Positions 37,777-45,779 of a stretch of DNA of 64,000 nt are shown here, piece by piece. The notes beneath the pieces were generated by a model that worked only from the letters and a program-made list of their open reading frames with translations, searched no databases and was not told the DNA's origin. How positions within the stretch are numbered: position 1 is the first letter of the stretch; each line of letters begins with the position of its first letter. The position numbers and the translations under genes were made by a program. The stretch lies in assembly GCA_947493695.1 (NCBI GenBank), contig CANLSF010000001.1, positions 868,001 to 932,000 on the forward strand. Reading direction: 5' to 3'. Source of the stretch: an uncultured Kiloniellaceae bacterium (GTDB lineage Bacteria; Pseudomonadota; Alphaproteobacteria; Kiloniellales; Kiloniellaceae).

Positions 37777-38646
37777 CTACTGGGAAATTTCGGAGAGAAG
37801 ATCCTTGTTGTATACGAGGTTCCTGACCCCGTGCGCGTAACTTTCATCAAAGACATTGTCCCCTAACCAGGCGGCGACGGTCCGGATGTTCACCTTGGCG
37901 ACCTGCGGGCGGACACTCCAGGTGACCTGCAGGGGAGATCCCTTTTCGTTGTAGCTGGGGCCCGTCGTCGAGCCCGCATACTGAATAGGCGTTCCCGTGT
38001 CTGAGGGAATGTTGATGGCCTGATTGAGGCCGTCCACGACGGCGATTTCCGCCATGTCGGTAAAGTCCAGCGCAGCCTCGTCATTCACCAGAACCAAAAC
38101 CTGTGTCTCGACACGCAGCTGCGGATTCATGATGGCTTCGCTCAGGCAGGCGCCCAGGGTCGGCCCCGGTTTGACCTTTGCGGAAGAGTGGACGTAGTGC
38201 ACTTCGATGGTATCGCCGGGCACGAGATCACCGTGTTTGCTCTCGCCAACCTTGATATCGAGCGGCGCCAGCTCGGCCGCAGTCAGTTCGCCGCTGTATT
38301 TAAAGCCCGTGCCATAGCCATGGCCGTCGCCATTGCCGGCAAACTTGGTAAAGTCGCCGCCCTTGTGTTCCGCGTTCTCATGGAAGTGAATGTTGCAGAG
38401 GTTCATCTCCGTAAAGGCGGGGGCGGCCTCAAAGCTGCGGCCGTTGGTGCCTGCGATGGAGTTGAGGTCACGCGGAGATTGAGGACCGAAGCCGACGCCA
38501 TCGGTGTTCGCGGCAAGCTTTTGCCGCTGCTCTGCAATGACCTCGTCCGCGACCTGGGCCTTTGAATGGCCATCGGCAATCGCCGCACTGCTTAACACGA
38601 GAATTGAGGATGCCGTCGCCGCGAGTGTTAAAACCGCCTTGTTCAT
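37777..38646 (-). CDS. Delta-class carbonic anhydrase, exported
   Basis: 289 residues with a signal peptide (about 1-24, AAIADG). The core shows MNLCNIHFHENAEHKGGDFTKF (split here as Cys84, His87, His89, His94) and IEVHYVHSS (His150, His153), then GACLSEAI with a second Cys (167). This His/Cys pattern fits the delta carbonic anhydrases first known from marine phytoplankton, where three His bind zinc and two Cys can form a disulfide. It should hydrate CO2 in the periplasm. The AGGAG ribosome site lies 6 bases before ATG but inside a strong hairpin. Confidence 0.8.
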   Translation of the reverse strand: MNKAVLTLAATASSILVLSSAAIADGHSKAQVADEVIAEQRQKLAANTDGVGFGPQSPRDLNSIAGTNGRSFEAAPAFTEMNLCNIHFHENAEHKGGDFTKFAGNGDGHGYGTGFKYSGELTAAELAPLDIKVGESKHGDLVPGDTIEVHYVHSSAKVKPGPTLGACLSEAIMNPQLRVETQVLVLVNDEAALDFTDMAEIAVVDGLNQAINIPSDTGTPIQYAGSTTGPSYNEKGSPLQVTWSVRPQVAKVNIRTVAAWLGDNVFDESYAHGVRNLVYNKDLLSEISQ

Positions 38647-38652
38647 CTGCTT

Positions 38653-38682
38653 CTCCTGAGCTTGGTTTCTTAAGCTCAGGAG
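38653..38682 (-). promoter_or_regulatory. SD-sequestering hairpin in leader of delta-carbonic anhydrase mRNA
   Basis: On the minus strand CTCCTGAGCTT, an 8-base loop AAGAAACC, and AAGCTCAGGAG form a perfect 11-bp stem. The 3' arm ends in the Shine-Dalgarno AGGAG, which is 6 bases before the ATG at 38646. The ribosome site is therefore paired with CUCCU of the 5' arm. This is the geometry of a translational switch or RNA thermometer. Confidence 0.7.
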
Positions 38683-38683
38683 A

Positions 38684-38703
38684 TAGGGCTTCGTCGCCCT
38701 ATT
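38684..38703 (-). promoter_or_regulatory. Second leader hairpin upstream of delta-carbonic anhydrase
   Basis: ATAGGGC and GCCCTAT form a perfect 7-bp stem around a 6-base loop, one base upstream of the SD-sequestering hairpin on the same mRNA. The two stems together occupy 51 bases and may stack as one structured leader. Confidence 0.55.
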
Positions 38704-38733
38704 TCAATTCAGCAGCGTGTTATCTAGGGTTGA

Positions 38734-39543
38734 TCAGGCCGGTTTCTCATCCCGCACCGGTGAGGGAATGCCGATCACGTTGTAACCCGCGTCGACATGA
38801 TGGATTTCGCCGGTGACGCCGGAGGAGAGATCCGACAGCAGATAGAGGCCGGCCGAGCCGACTTCCTCAAGCAGGACGTTGCGCTTCAAAGGGGCGTTGT
38901 CGCGGTTGAAGCGGAAGGTATGGCGGGCGTCGGCAATCGCCGAGCCGGCCAGGGTGCGCATCGGCCCCGCCGAGATGGCGTTGACCCGGATGCCCTGTGG
39001 GCCGAGGTCTGCGGCCAGATAGCGGACGCTGGCTTCCAGCGCGGCCTTGGCCACACCCATGACGTTGTAATTCGGTGTCACACGCTCCGCGCCCAGATAG
39101 GACAGTGTCAAAAGACTGCCGCCGTCGGTCATCAGTTCAGAGGCATGCTGGGCAATGGCGGTAAAGGAATGACAGGAGATAGCCATGGTCCGCCGGAAAT
39201 TGCCCCGGGTCGTGTCAAGGTAACGGCCCTTAAGTTCTTCCTTGTCGGAATAGGCAATGGCGTGCACGACGAAATCCAGGCTGCCCCAGGCGTCTTTCAG
39301 GGAACTGAAGACCTTTGCCACGTCGTCTTCGTTCTCGACATCGCAGGGCAGCAGCAGGTTCGATCCAACTGATTCCGCCAGCGGGCCGACGCGTTTGTGA
39401 AAGGCTTCACCCTGATAGGTGAAAGCAAGGCTTGCGCCCTGGTTATGTAGCGATTTTGCAATGCCCCAGGCGATCGAATGATCGTTGGCAACCCCCATTA
39501 CGAGGCCGCGCTTGCCCGTCATTAATGATGACTTGGCCGTCAC
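38734..39543 (-). CDS. fabI: Enoyl-ACP reductase FabI (NADH)
   Basis: 269 residues, SDR fold. N-terminal GVANDHSIAWGIAKSL binds NADH; the catalytic pair is Tyr159 and Lys166 (PNYNVMGVAKAAL) with the second conserved Tyr149 in TLSYLGAE. It does the last reduction in each fatty-acid elongation cycle. The start GTG 39543 follows GGAAG on the mRNA; ATG at 39522 is a later option. Downstream of fabA-fabB, a conserved alphaproteobacterial arrangement. Confidence 0.95.
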   Translation of the reverse strand: MTAKSSLMTGKRGLVMGVANDHSIAWGIAKSLHNQGASLAFTYQGEAFHKRVGPLAESVGSNLLLPCDVENEDDVAKVFSSLKDAWGSLDFVVHAIAYSDKEELKGRYLDTTRGNFRRTMAISCHSFTAIAQHASELMTDGGSLLTLSYLGAERVTPNYNVMGVAKAALEASVRYLAADLGPQGIRVNAISAGPMRTLAGSAIADARHTFRFNRDNAPLKRNVLLEEVGSAGLYLLSDLSSGVTGEIHHVDAGYNVIGIPSPVRDEKPA

Positions 39544-39649
39544 GTTTTATCTTCCTCAATTTGCTTCGCGTACTCACCCTGCCCGGCTAGCGCCATCACG
39601 AGGTGCAACGCGTTCTTGCTGCCCGAAATCTGCTCCCTGTTGCCGGGAG

Positions 39650-40870
39650 TCAGTCACTATAGCGTTGGAATGCCAGCGAAGCGTTGGTGCCCCCAAAGCC
39701 GAAGCTGTTGGACATCACACAGTTGATTTGCTTGCTCTCGTCCAGTTCCCGTACGATCGGATATCCTTCGGCGCCGGGATCGAGGTTTTCGATATTGGCC
39801 GAGGCGCAAAGGAAATTGTTGTCCATCATCAGAAGCGAATAGATGATTTCATGCACGCCGGTCGCCCCCTGGGAGTGACCGGTTAGAGACTTTGTCGAGG
39901 AGACCATCGGCATGTCGGCCCCGAAGACCTCCCGGATGGATTCCAGTTCGATGATGTCGCCGACCGGTGTCGAGGTGCCGTGCGCGTTGATGTAATCGAC
40001 CGGCGTATTGCCGAGGCCGGCCATGGCCAGCTTCATGCAGCGCATGCCGCCCTCACCCGAGGGTGCAACCATATCCACGCCGTCAGAGGTCGCGCCGTAG
40101 CCGACCACTTCACCGTAGATCTTTGCGCCGCGCGCCTTGGCATGCTCCAGCTCTTCCAGCACGACCACACCGCCGCCACCGGAGATCACGAAGCCGTCCC
40201 GGTTTGCGTCGTAGGCCCGTGAGGCCCGCTCCGGCGTGTCGTTGTACTTGCTCGAAAGCGCGCCCATGGCATCGAAAAGAACCGTCAGACTCCAGTGCAG
40301 CTCTTCGCCGCCGCCGGCAAAGACAATGTCCTGCTTGCCCATCTGGATCAGCTCGGCGCCGTTGCCGACGCAGTGCGCCGAGGTCGAGCAGGCCGAAGAG
40401 ATGGAATAGGACAGGCCCTTGATCTTGTAGGCGGTCGAAAGGTTCGCCGAGTTGGTGCTCGACATGCAGCGCGGCACCATATAGGGGCCGATCCGTTTCG
40501 GGCCCTTCTCGCGGGTGATGTCCGCGGCTGCGACCTGATTCGAGGTCGAAGGCCCGCCGGATCCCATGACCAGACCCGTCCGCTCGTGGGAAATCTCGGC
40601 GTCGGTCAGGCCGGCGTCCGCGATGGCTTCCTGCATGGCCACATAGTTATAGGCCGAGCCGTCGCCCATGAAGCGGCGGACCTTGCGGTCGATCGCGGCA
40701 TCAAGGTCGATGTTGATCGAACCGTGAACGTGGGAACGGAAGTTCATTTCGGCATAGGTATCGCAGAATTCGATGCCCGACCGGCCCTCACGCAGGGACT
40801 GGGTGACTTCCTGTTTGTTATTTCCGATGCTGGAAACGATGCCCAGCCCGGTAACGACGACTCGTCGCAT
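39650..40870 (-). CDS. fabB: 3-oxoacyl-ACP synthase I FabB
   Basis: About 406 residues. Thiolase-fold condensing enzyme: [16 protein letters not shown] start, active-site Cys in [16 protein letters not shown], and the two His in [13 protein letters not shown] and [13 protein letters not shown]. Together with FabA it makes unsaturated fatty acids. ATG 40870 is chosen over the upstream in-frame ATG at 40897 because it gives the family N-terminus. Confidence 0.96.
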   Translation of the reverse strand: MRRVVVTGLGIVSSIGNNKQEVTQSLREGRSGIEFCDTYAEMNFRSHVHGSINIDLDAAIDRKVRRFMGDGSAYNYVAMQEAIADAGLTDAEISHERTGLVMGSGGPSTSNQVAAADITREKGPKRIGPYMVPRCMSSTNSANLSTAYKIKGLSYSISSACSTSAHCVGNGAELIQMGKQDIVFAGGGEELHWSLTVLFDAMGALSSKYNDTPERASRAYDANRDGFVISGGGGVVVLEELEHAKARGAKIYGEVVGYGATSDGVDMVAPSGEGGMRCMKLAMAGLGNTPVDYINAHGTSTPVGDIIELESIREVFGADMPMVSSTKSLTGHSQGATGVHEIIYSLLMMDNNFLCASANIENLDPGAEGYPIVRELDESKQINCVMSNSFGFGGTNASLAFQRYSD

Positions 40871-40913
40871 GATCTGCCTCTCAGAAGCCGCAATCAAAAA
40901 TTAGGCGGTGTTC

Positions 40914-41441
40914 TTACGCCGGTGCTTCGCTGGTGAAAACGCCAACCCGCAGGTCTTTGACCTCGCAGGCGTTCTCGCCGTCGACCTTCACCACACCATC
41001 GGCCACGCCCATTACCAGCTTGCGCATAATGACGCGCCTCAGATTTATATGGTACGTGACTTTCTTTGCGGTAGGCAAAATCATGCTTCTCATTCTGACT
41101 TCGCCGACGCCCAGCGCGCGGCCGCGTCCAGGCGCGCCCTTCCAGCCGAGGAAGAAGCCGACCAACTGCCAGAGGGCATCCAGGCCCAGGCAGCCGGGCA
41201 TGACCGGATCGCCTTCGAAGTGACACTTGAAGAACCAGAGGTCCGGGTTGATGTCGAACTCAGCGGTGATTTCGCCCTTGCCGAACTCCCCACCCTCGTC
41301 GGTGATGTTGGTGATGCGGTCGAACATCAACATCGGCGGCATGGGCAGCTGCGCGTTTCCGGGCCCAAAGAGTTCGCCCTGGGCGCACTTGATGAGATCT
41401 TCGTATGAGAAGCTATTTGGTCGTTCGGTCAAAGGCCTCAA
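40914..41441 (-). CDS. fabA: 3-hydroxydecanoyl-ACP dehydratase/isomerase FabA
   Basis: 175 residues, hot-dog fold. The active-site sequence [22 protein letters not shown] places His74 and Asp88, equal to His70 and Asp84 of E. coli FabA. It introduces the cis double bond at the C10 stage. The start TTG at 41441 is uncertain because no clear ribosome site is visible, but the N-terminus [13 protein letters not shown] fits the family. First gene of the fabA-fabB-fabI run, divergent from irr. Confidence 0.95.
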   Translation of the reverse strand: MRPLTERPNSFSYEDLIKCAQGELFGPGNAQLPMPPMLMFDRITNITDEGGEFGKGEITAEFDINPDLWFFKCHFEGDPVMPGCLGLDALWQLVGFFLGWKGAPGRGRALGVGEVRMRSMILPTAKKVTYHINLRRVIMRKLVMGVADGVVKVDGENACEVKDLRVGVFTSEAPA

Positions 41442-41812
41442 TCCAACAAACTAGTACTTTTAAGCATACACTCAGAGACAGGTCCGCGTGCAGAACACTT
41501 TCGAACCATGGCCCCGAACGCCATTCCTGCCGGAAACCGAGAGCACATTCCCGAAGATTCCCCCGAATTCACGGTGCCGACTATAGCACAGCGCATTAAC
41601 AGAAAAACCATAGCAAACTCAAGGCCCCAATGAAAAACGCAAAAAGACGTGAACGTGTGTCCGCAATTGGACATATGGCGGTGACCTGTACAGGAGCAAC
41701 AGCCTGTTTCCACAAAGCATTTGCACCTGCAGCTTATAGTCATTCCAAAAAAATGGGCAGCGGGCTGTTCTAAATCCTTTTATTCTTCACATAAGTCGCT
41801 ATATTGGAAAGC
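41442..41812. other. Divergent intergenic region between fabA and irr
   Basis: 371 bases with no gene. It must contain the fabA and irr promoters. I saw no convincing consensus -35/-10 pair and no clean Irr-box dyad in it. Confidence 0.45.
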
Positions 41813-42235
41813 ATGACCACAAAACGTTCTTATAGTGTCCTGATCGATCAGCTCAAGGACGCCGGCCTGCGGCCCACGCGACAGCGTCTGGCGCTGGCTA
41901 AGCTGTTGTTCGAAGGTGGCAATCGTCACTTCACGGCGGAGCAACTGCATGCCGAGGCCATGGGCGCCGAGGTGCGGGTGTCGCTGGCAACCGTGTACAA
42001 CACCCTTCATCAGTTCAACGATGTCGGCCTGCTGCGCGAAGTTGTGGTCGAGGCGGGCCGTTCCTACTTCGATACCAATATGGACGATCATCACCACTTC
42101 TATATCGAAGGCTCTGGAGAGCTGCGCGATGTGAAGCGGGATGAGGTGGTTCTCTCCGCTTTGCCCGAGGCACCCGAAGGCATGAAAGTGTCGCGGGTCG
42201 ATGTCATCATTCGCCTCGATGAAGCGAAGGCTTAG
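41813..42235 (+). CDS. irr: Iron response regulator Irr (Fur family)
   Basis: 140 residues. Winged helix with GLRPTRQRLALAKLLF and VSLATVYNTLHQF; the metal/haem-linked DDHHHFYIEG places three His at 93-95, as in Irr. No N-terminal haem regulatory motif (Cys-Pro) is seen, so haem response would rely on the His site. Irr controls iron and haem genes in alphaproteobacteria and is stable under low iron. Position beside fabA-fabB is the known conserved context. ATG 41813 follows TTGGAAAG. Confidence 0.92.
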   Translation: MTTKRSYSVLIDQLKDAGLRPTRQRLALAKLLFEGGNRHFTAEQLHAEAMGAEVRVSLATVYNTLHQFNDVGLLREVVVEAGRSYFDTNMDDHHHFYIEGSGELRDVKRDEVVLSALPEAPEGMKVSRVDVIIRLDEAKA

Positions 42236-42304
42236 CCTCTAAATCCCAACGCAGCTTGCGTAAGGCCTGATGTAGATAAGCTGCCCTTTCGTTAGAGCGC
42301 GCGA

Positions 42305-42458
42305 CTGATTCACGCTTTTGATATTGCTAATCAAAAGCGATCAGACCTTGGAGCACGATCGTTCTTGATGCTTAGGATCAAGAACGTGAATCGTCCTCCA
42401 GCTTTATATGGAGAGGCTGATTCACGCTTTTGATATTGCTAATCAAAAGCGATCAGAC
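42305..42458. repeat. REP/BIME-like palindromic repeat: two direct copies and one inverted copy
   Basis: A 42-base unit is repeated exactly at 42305-42346 and 42417-42458. Each contains a perfect 10-bp hairpin (CGCTTTTGAT / ATCAAAAGCG, 7-base loop). Between them, 42357-42392 is a third unit in inverted orientation with arms CGTTCTTGAT / ATCAAGAACG; it differs at two stem positions, and both changes are compensated on the other arm. All share GATTCACG at one side and CGATC at the other. The array fills the gap after irr. Confidence 0.85.
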
Positions 42459-42477
42459 TCTACCGGATATAAATCTT

Positions 42478-42494
42478 TCTAGAACCATTCTAAC
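42478..42494. promoter_or_regulatory. Candidate Irr box (ICE-like dyad) upstream of rubrerythrin promoter
   Basis: TCTAGAA-CCA-TTCTAAC matches the iron control element pattern (TTTAGAA-N3-TTCTAAA) at 12 of 14 arm positions. It lies 4 bases upstream of the -35 box. The irr gene ends 240 bases before it. Confidence 0.6.
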
Positions 42495-42498
42495 CGAA

Positions 42499-42527
42499 TT
42501 GACAGCTCCGCTCTTAGATCGTATTAA
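42499..42527 (+). promoter_or_regulatory. Near-consensus sigma-70 promoter of rubrerythrin cluster
   Basis: TTGACA at 42499-42504, a 17-base spacer, and TATTAA at 42522-42527. Transcription would start near 42534, giving a leader of about 165 bases. Confidence 0.7.
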
Positions 42528-42535
42528 CCTTCCCC

Positions 42536-42582
42536 GGGACTGATCGTCTGGCCTTGGGTTTCAGGCAGGCGGGAATCAGTCC
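42536..42582 (+). promoter_or_regulatory. Hairpin at start of rubrerythrin leader
   Basis: GGACTGAT (42537-42544) and ATCAGTCC (42575-42582) are perfect inverted arms 30 bases apart, beginning about where the transcript should start. A 5'-end stem of this kind may protect the mRNA or form part of a structured leader. No known riboswitch is recognised. Confidence 0.4.
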
Positions 42583-42698
42583 TGCGTATATCGGGATGGG
42601 GTTTAATCGCGGCCATGGGTTTATTCCGGAGATGGACGGAATTCGGCCGGTAGTCGATGCAGCTTCATCCCTCACCCGCATTCTGGAGGGAGAATACT

Positions 42699-43112
42699 AT
42701 GTCGCTTAAGGGTTCAAAAACCGAAGGCAATCTGAAAGACGCTTTTGCCGGTGAAAGCCAGGCAAACCGCCGCTATCTCTATTTCGCGCAAAAAGCCGAC
42801 GTCGAAGGCTACAACGATGTCGCATCCGTATTCCGCTCGACCGCGGAAGGCGAGACCGGCCATGCCCACGGGCACCTGCAGTTCCTCGAGGAAGTCGGCG
42901 ACCCCGCAACAGGTGAGCCCATCGGCGAAACCTCACTGAACCTGAAAGCTGCAATCGCTGGCGAAACCCACGAATACACCGACATGTATCCCGGGATGGC
43001 CCGCACCGCGCGTGAAGAAGGCTTCGACGAGATCGCCGACTGGTTCGAAACTCTGGCGAAAGCCGAGAAGAGCCACGCCGGACGCTTCCAGAAAGCGCTC
43101 GACACCATGTAA
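42699..43112 (+). CDS. Rubrerythrin-family diiron protein without rubredoxin domain
   Basis: 137 residues, all helical. Two ExxH-type halves carry the diiron ligands: [16 protein letters not shown] plus [11 protein letters not shown] in the first half, and [10 protein letters not shown] plus [11 protein letters not shown] in the second. The C-terminal rubredoxin part is absent, so it is a short erythrin-type protein that needs an external electron donor. It likely removes peroxide. GGAGGG lies 8 bases before ATG 42699. The next two genes form a recurrent cluster with it. Confidence 0.9.
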   Translation: MSLKGSKTEGNLKDAFAGESQANRRYLYFAQKADVEGYNDVASVFRSTAEGETGHAHGHLQFLEEVGDPATGEPIGETSLNLKAAIAGETHEYTDMYPGMARTAREEGFDEIADWFETLAKAEKSHAGRFQKALDTM

Positions 43113-43587
43113 GGCCTTTGCGGTCCCACTGTCCTGGCGCACTCCGGCGCGGGAGCCCTGCGTGCTCTCTGCCGGGCCTGCCTGACGGACCGGGATCGCG
43201 ATGGGGTCGCGTTTTTCCTGACAATTTGAGCTCGCCCGCCGGTGGAGTGGTGCCGGTCGTGATGTGTGGCTGTCAGGCAAAAGCGTTATTTCGAGGGTTG
43301 CCGCCGCCGCGTTCTTTGAGCGCCGCGCGGCGGCAACCTCTCGATCCAATCCAATCGCGCTGATTTAAGTTTCATCGAAGCTTCGCAGAACGAAGTGAAG
43401 GGGCGTCCCGTCTATGTCGGGCGAAGACGAGGTCCGGAGTACGGCAGCGCTTCGGGGTGTTTCCCCGGAAGCTGTGGAACGCCTCCTGCGCGATTGAAAT
43501 CTCTTGAGGAAACCCAGCGGCGGTTTCGCAACAGCTGTGGTTCCGATTGAAGATGAGCCGGTCAAGAGTGCTGAGAGGGGAACATCC
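43113..43587. other. Intergenic region between rubrerythrin and Fe-S protein genes
   Basis: 475 bases without a gene that I can support. It holds an imperfect GC-rich hairpin at 43292-43343. The region is too long for tight coupling, so the downstream gene may have its own promoter. Confidence 0.45.
43292..43343 (+). other. Long GC-rich hairpin downstream of rubrerythrin
   Basis: CGAGGGTTGCCGCCG and CGGCGGCAACCTCTCG pair with a single bulged base; inner GC-rich bases can extend the stem. No T-tract follows, so it is not a standard terminator. It may be a processing or stability element for the upstream mRNA. Confidence 0.45.
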
Positions 43588-44928
43588 ATGAGTGAAGGCA
43601 GTTTGGACGCGCCGGTCCGTTACGCGATCGACTGGAACGATCCTGATTTCTACGATTTCGACAAGATCAACGCCGAGCTGGAGCGCGTGTTCGACATCTG
43701 TCACGGCTGCCGGCGTTGCTTTAATCTCTGCGAATCCTTTCCGATGCTCTTCGATCTGATCGATGATTCGGAAAGCGGCGAGCTGGATACGGTCGATGTT
43801 GCAGACTACAAGCCGGTCGTCGACGCCTGCACGCTCTGCGACATGTGTTTCATGGTGACCTGCCCTTACGTTCCGCCCCACGAGTTCAACCTGGACTTCC
43901 CGCATCTGATGCTGCGCTACCGCGCGGCGGAGCTGAAGGCCGGCAAAGCCGACAAGGCGCTGCAGCAGCTGACCAAGACTGACCGCAACGGCAAGCTGGC
44001 GGGCATGATGCCCGGCCTGGCCAACTGGGCCAGCGACACCGGGAACAATCTGACCCGGCCGATCCTGGAAAAGACCATGGGGGTCGACAAAGAGGCTGCT
44101 TTGCCGAAGTTCCACGGCAAGACCTTCGCCCTGCGCGCCAAGAGCGACGGCGTGACCCCGAACAAGGACGCGCCCGGCTACGGCCGCAAGGTCGCGCTCT
44201 ATGCCACCTGCTTCGTGAACTACAACAATCCGGCGATCGGCGAGTCGGCCCGCGCGGTGCTCGCCCATAACGGTGTCGAGACCGAGGTGGTTTATCCCTC
44301 CTGCTGCGGAATGCCGCAGTTCGAACAGGGTGACATTCCAAAGGTTGCCGAGTCCGCAAAACGCGTCGCCGCCGTGATGTCGGTCTGGATCGACAAGGGC
44401 TACGACATCGTCGCCCTCACCCCTTCCTGCGCGCTGATGCTGAAGTTCGAATGGCCGCTGATCCTGCCGGAGGACGAGAGCGTCAAGAAGCTCTCCGCCG
44501 CGACCTCCGACATCACCGAGTACGTGGTGGATATCGCCAAGAAGGAAGGCCTGGCCGATGGCCTCACGGCGCTGGACGGCGGTGTTGCCCTGCATATGGC
44601 CTGCCACGCGCGGGCGCAGAACATGGGGGCCAAGGCCGCCGAGATGCTGCGCTTCGTGCCCGAGGCCGATATCAAGGTGATCGAGCGCTGTTCCGGTCAC
44701 GGCGGCAGCTGGGGCTGCATGAAGGACAACTTCGAAAAAGCCATCAAGGTCGGACGCACCGCCGCGCGCCAGACCGCCAGCAGCGGCAAGACCTACGTGG
44801 CGTCGGAATGTCCGCTCGCGGGCACGCATATCCTGCAGGGTATCGAGCGCCTGAAGATGGAGGACAAGCCGCAGATCGAGGAAGCGCAGCATCCCATCGA
44901 ACTGATGGCCCGCGCTTACGGACTTTAA
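43588..44928 (+). CDS. Heterodisulfide reductase-related Fe-S protein (GlpC/HdrD-like)
   Basis: 446 residues. Two 4Fe-4S motifs near the N-terminus: CHGCRRCFNLC (about residues 37-47) and CTLCDMCFMVTCP (about 81-93). The C-terminal half has CCG-type segments (YPSCCGMPQ and ERCSGHGGSWG) as in GlpC and HdrD. It should pass electrons between a reduced donor and a partner, here probably the rubrerythrin next door (inference). ATG 43588 is preceded by GAGGGGAA. DUF3501 follows 98 bases later. Confidence 0.88.
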   Translation: MSEGSLDAPVRYAIDWNDPDFYDFDKINAELERVFDICHGCRRCFNLCESFPMLFDLIDDSESGELDTVDVADYKPVVDACTLCDMCFMVTCPYVPPHEFNLDFPHLMLRYRAAELKAGKADKALQQLTKTDRNGKLAGMMPGLANWASDTGNNLTRPILEKTMGVDKEAALPKFHGKTFALRAKSDGVTPNKDAPGYGRKVALYATCFVNYNNPAIGESARAVLAHNGVETEVVYPSCCGMPQFEQGDIPKVAESAKRVAAVMSVWIDKGYDIVALTPSCALMLKFEWPLILPEDESVKKLSAATSDITEYVVDIAKKEGLADGLTALDGGVALHMACHARAQNMGAKAAEMLRFVPEADIKVIERCSGHGGSWGCMKDNFEKAIKVGRTAARQTASSGKTYVASECPLAGTHILQGIERLKMEDKPQIEEAQHPIELMARAYGL

Positions 44929-45026
44929 CAGGCTTGCGGCCTTTAATCACCGGCGATCGGCTCTAGGTAAGAGGGTCTGATCGCGCGTAAGTGCCGACAG
45001 GTCCCAAATCAGAGACGAGAAGATAA

Positions 45027-45641
45027 ATGTCAGTTTCAGGAGACACCGCCATGGCGGACAAGCGCATGATTACGGCCGACGACATCCTGCCCATGGAGGT
45101 TTATGCCGCCGACCGCAAAGCCCGGCGCAAGGCCCTGGTCGACGTGAAGCGGCACCGCCGTATCGAGGTCGGTCCGGTCTGCACCTTCTACTTCGAGAAC
45201 TACGAGACCATGTGGTCCCAGGTTCAGGAGATGCTCTACATCGAGAAGGGCGGCGACGAGCAGCTGAAGGACGAGCTGGAAGCCTACAATCCGCTGATCC
45301 CCCAGGGCAGCGAACTGGTGGCCACGGTGATGTTCGAAATCGACGAGCCGGTGCGCCGCGCAACCTTCCTTTCCAAGCTGGGAGGTGTCGAGGAGACGGC
45401 CTTCTTCCAGTTCGACGGCGAGACCGTGGAGAGCACGCCCGAGCAAGATGTTGACCGCACGACCGCAGACGGCAAGGCCTCGGCGGTGCAGTTTATGCAC
45501 TTTCATTTCACAGCCGATCAGGTGGCCAAGTTTCGCGCCGAAAACCAGCAGGTGATCCTGGGCTTCAAGCACAAGGCCTACAGCCACATGGTGGTTCTGC
45601 CCGAAGACGTTCGCGCGGCGTTGGCAGCGGATTTCGCTTAA
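45027..45641 (+). CDS. DUF3501 family protein
   Basis: 204 residues, soluble. The N-terminal ITADDILPMEVYAADRKARR and the middle FYFENYETMWSQVQEMLYIEKGG are the family signature; FMHFHFTADQ and HKAYSHMVVLPEDVR close the domain. No catalytic function is known. DUF3501 genes recur with a rubrerythrin and a GlpC-like Fe-S gene, exactly as here. Start ATG 45027 has a GAGAAG upstream; ATG 45051 is an alternative that would lose eight residues. Confidence 0.88.
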   Translation: MSVSGDTAMADKRMITADDILPMEVYAADRKARRKALVDVKRHRRIEVGPVCTFYFENYETMWSQVQEMLYIEKGGDEQLKDELEAYNPLIPQGSELVATVMFEIDEPVRRATFLSKLGGVEETAFFQFDGETVESTPEQDVDRTTADGKASAVQFMHFHFTADQVAKFRAENQQVILGFKHKAYSHMVVLPEDVRAALAADFA

Positions 45642-45693
45642 GATCCGACAGGGTCAGTGGCCGAGATTTTTTCCGTGCTCGGCACTCAAAGAA

Positions 45694-45738
45694 AATCAGC
45701 CTCTACATTTATTGATGTAGAGGCTGATTGTTTTTTTT
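45694..45738. terminator. Strong bidirectional terminator
   Basis: AATCAGCCTCTACAT and ATGTAGAGGCTGATT form a perfect 15-bp stem (45694-45708 and 45715-45729) with a 6-base loop, then eight T at 45731-45738. An A-rich run before the stem gives a U-rich tract for the minus strand too. It ends the DUF3501 transcript and may serve the convergent PEP-CTERM gene. Confidence 0.9.
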
Positions 45739-45779
45739 AGTCAGTGGATGAAGACCTGAGGGGCTTCACGTTCATGAGG

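Noticed and set aside
42305-42458. CRISPR array
   Set aside because: Only two exact copies with a palindromic inverted copy between them, no regular spacers, and no cas genes.
43372-44892. 506-codon open frame on the minus strand
   Set aside because: Antisense to the GlpC-like gene, which has intact cysteine motifs; no domain seen in the antisense product.
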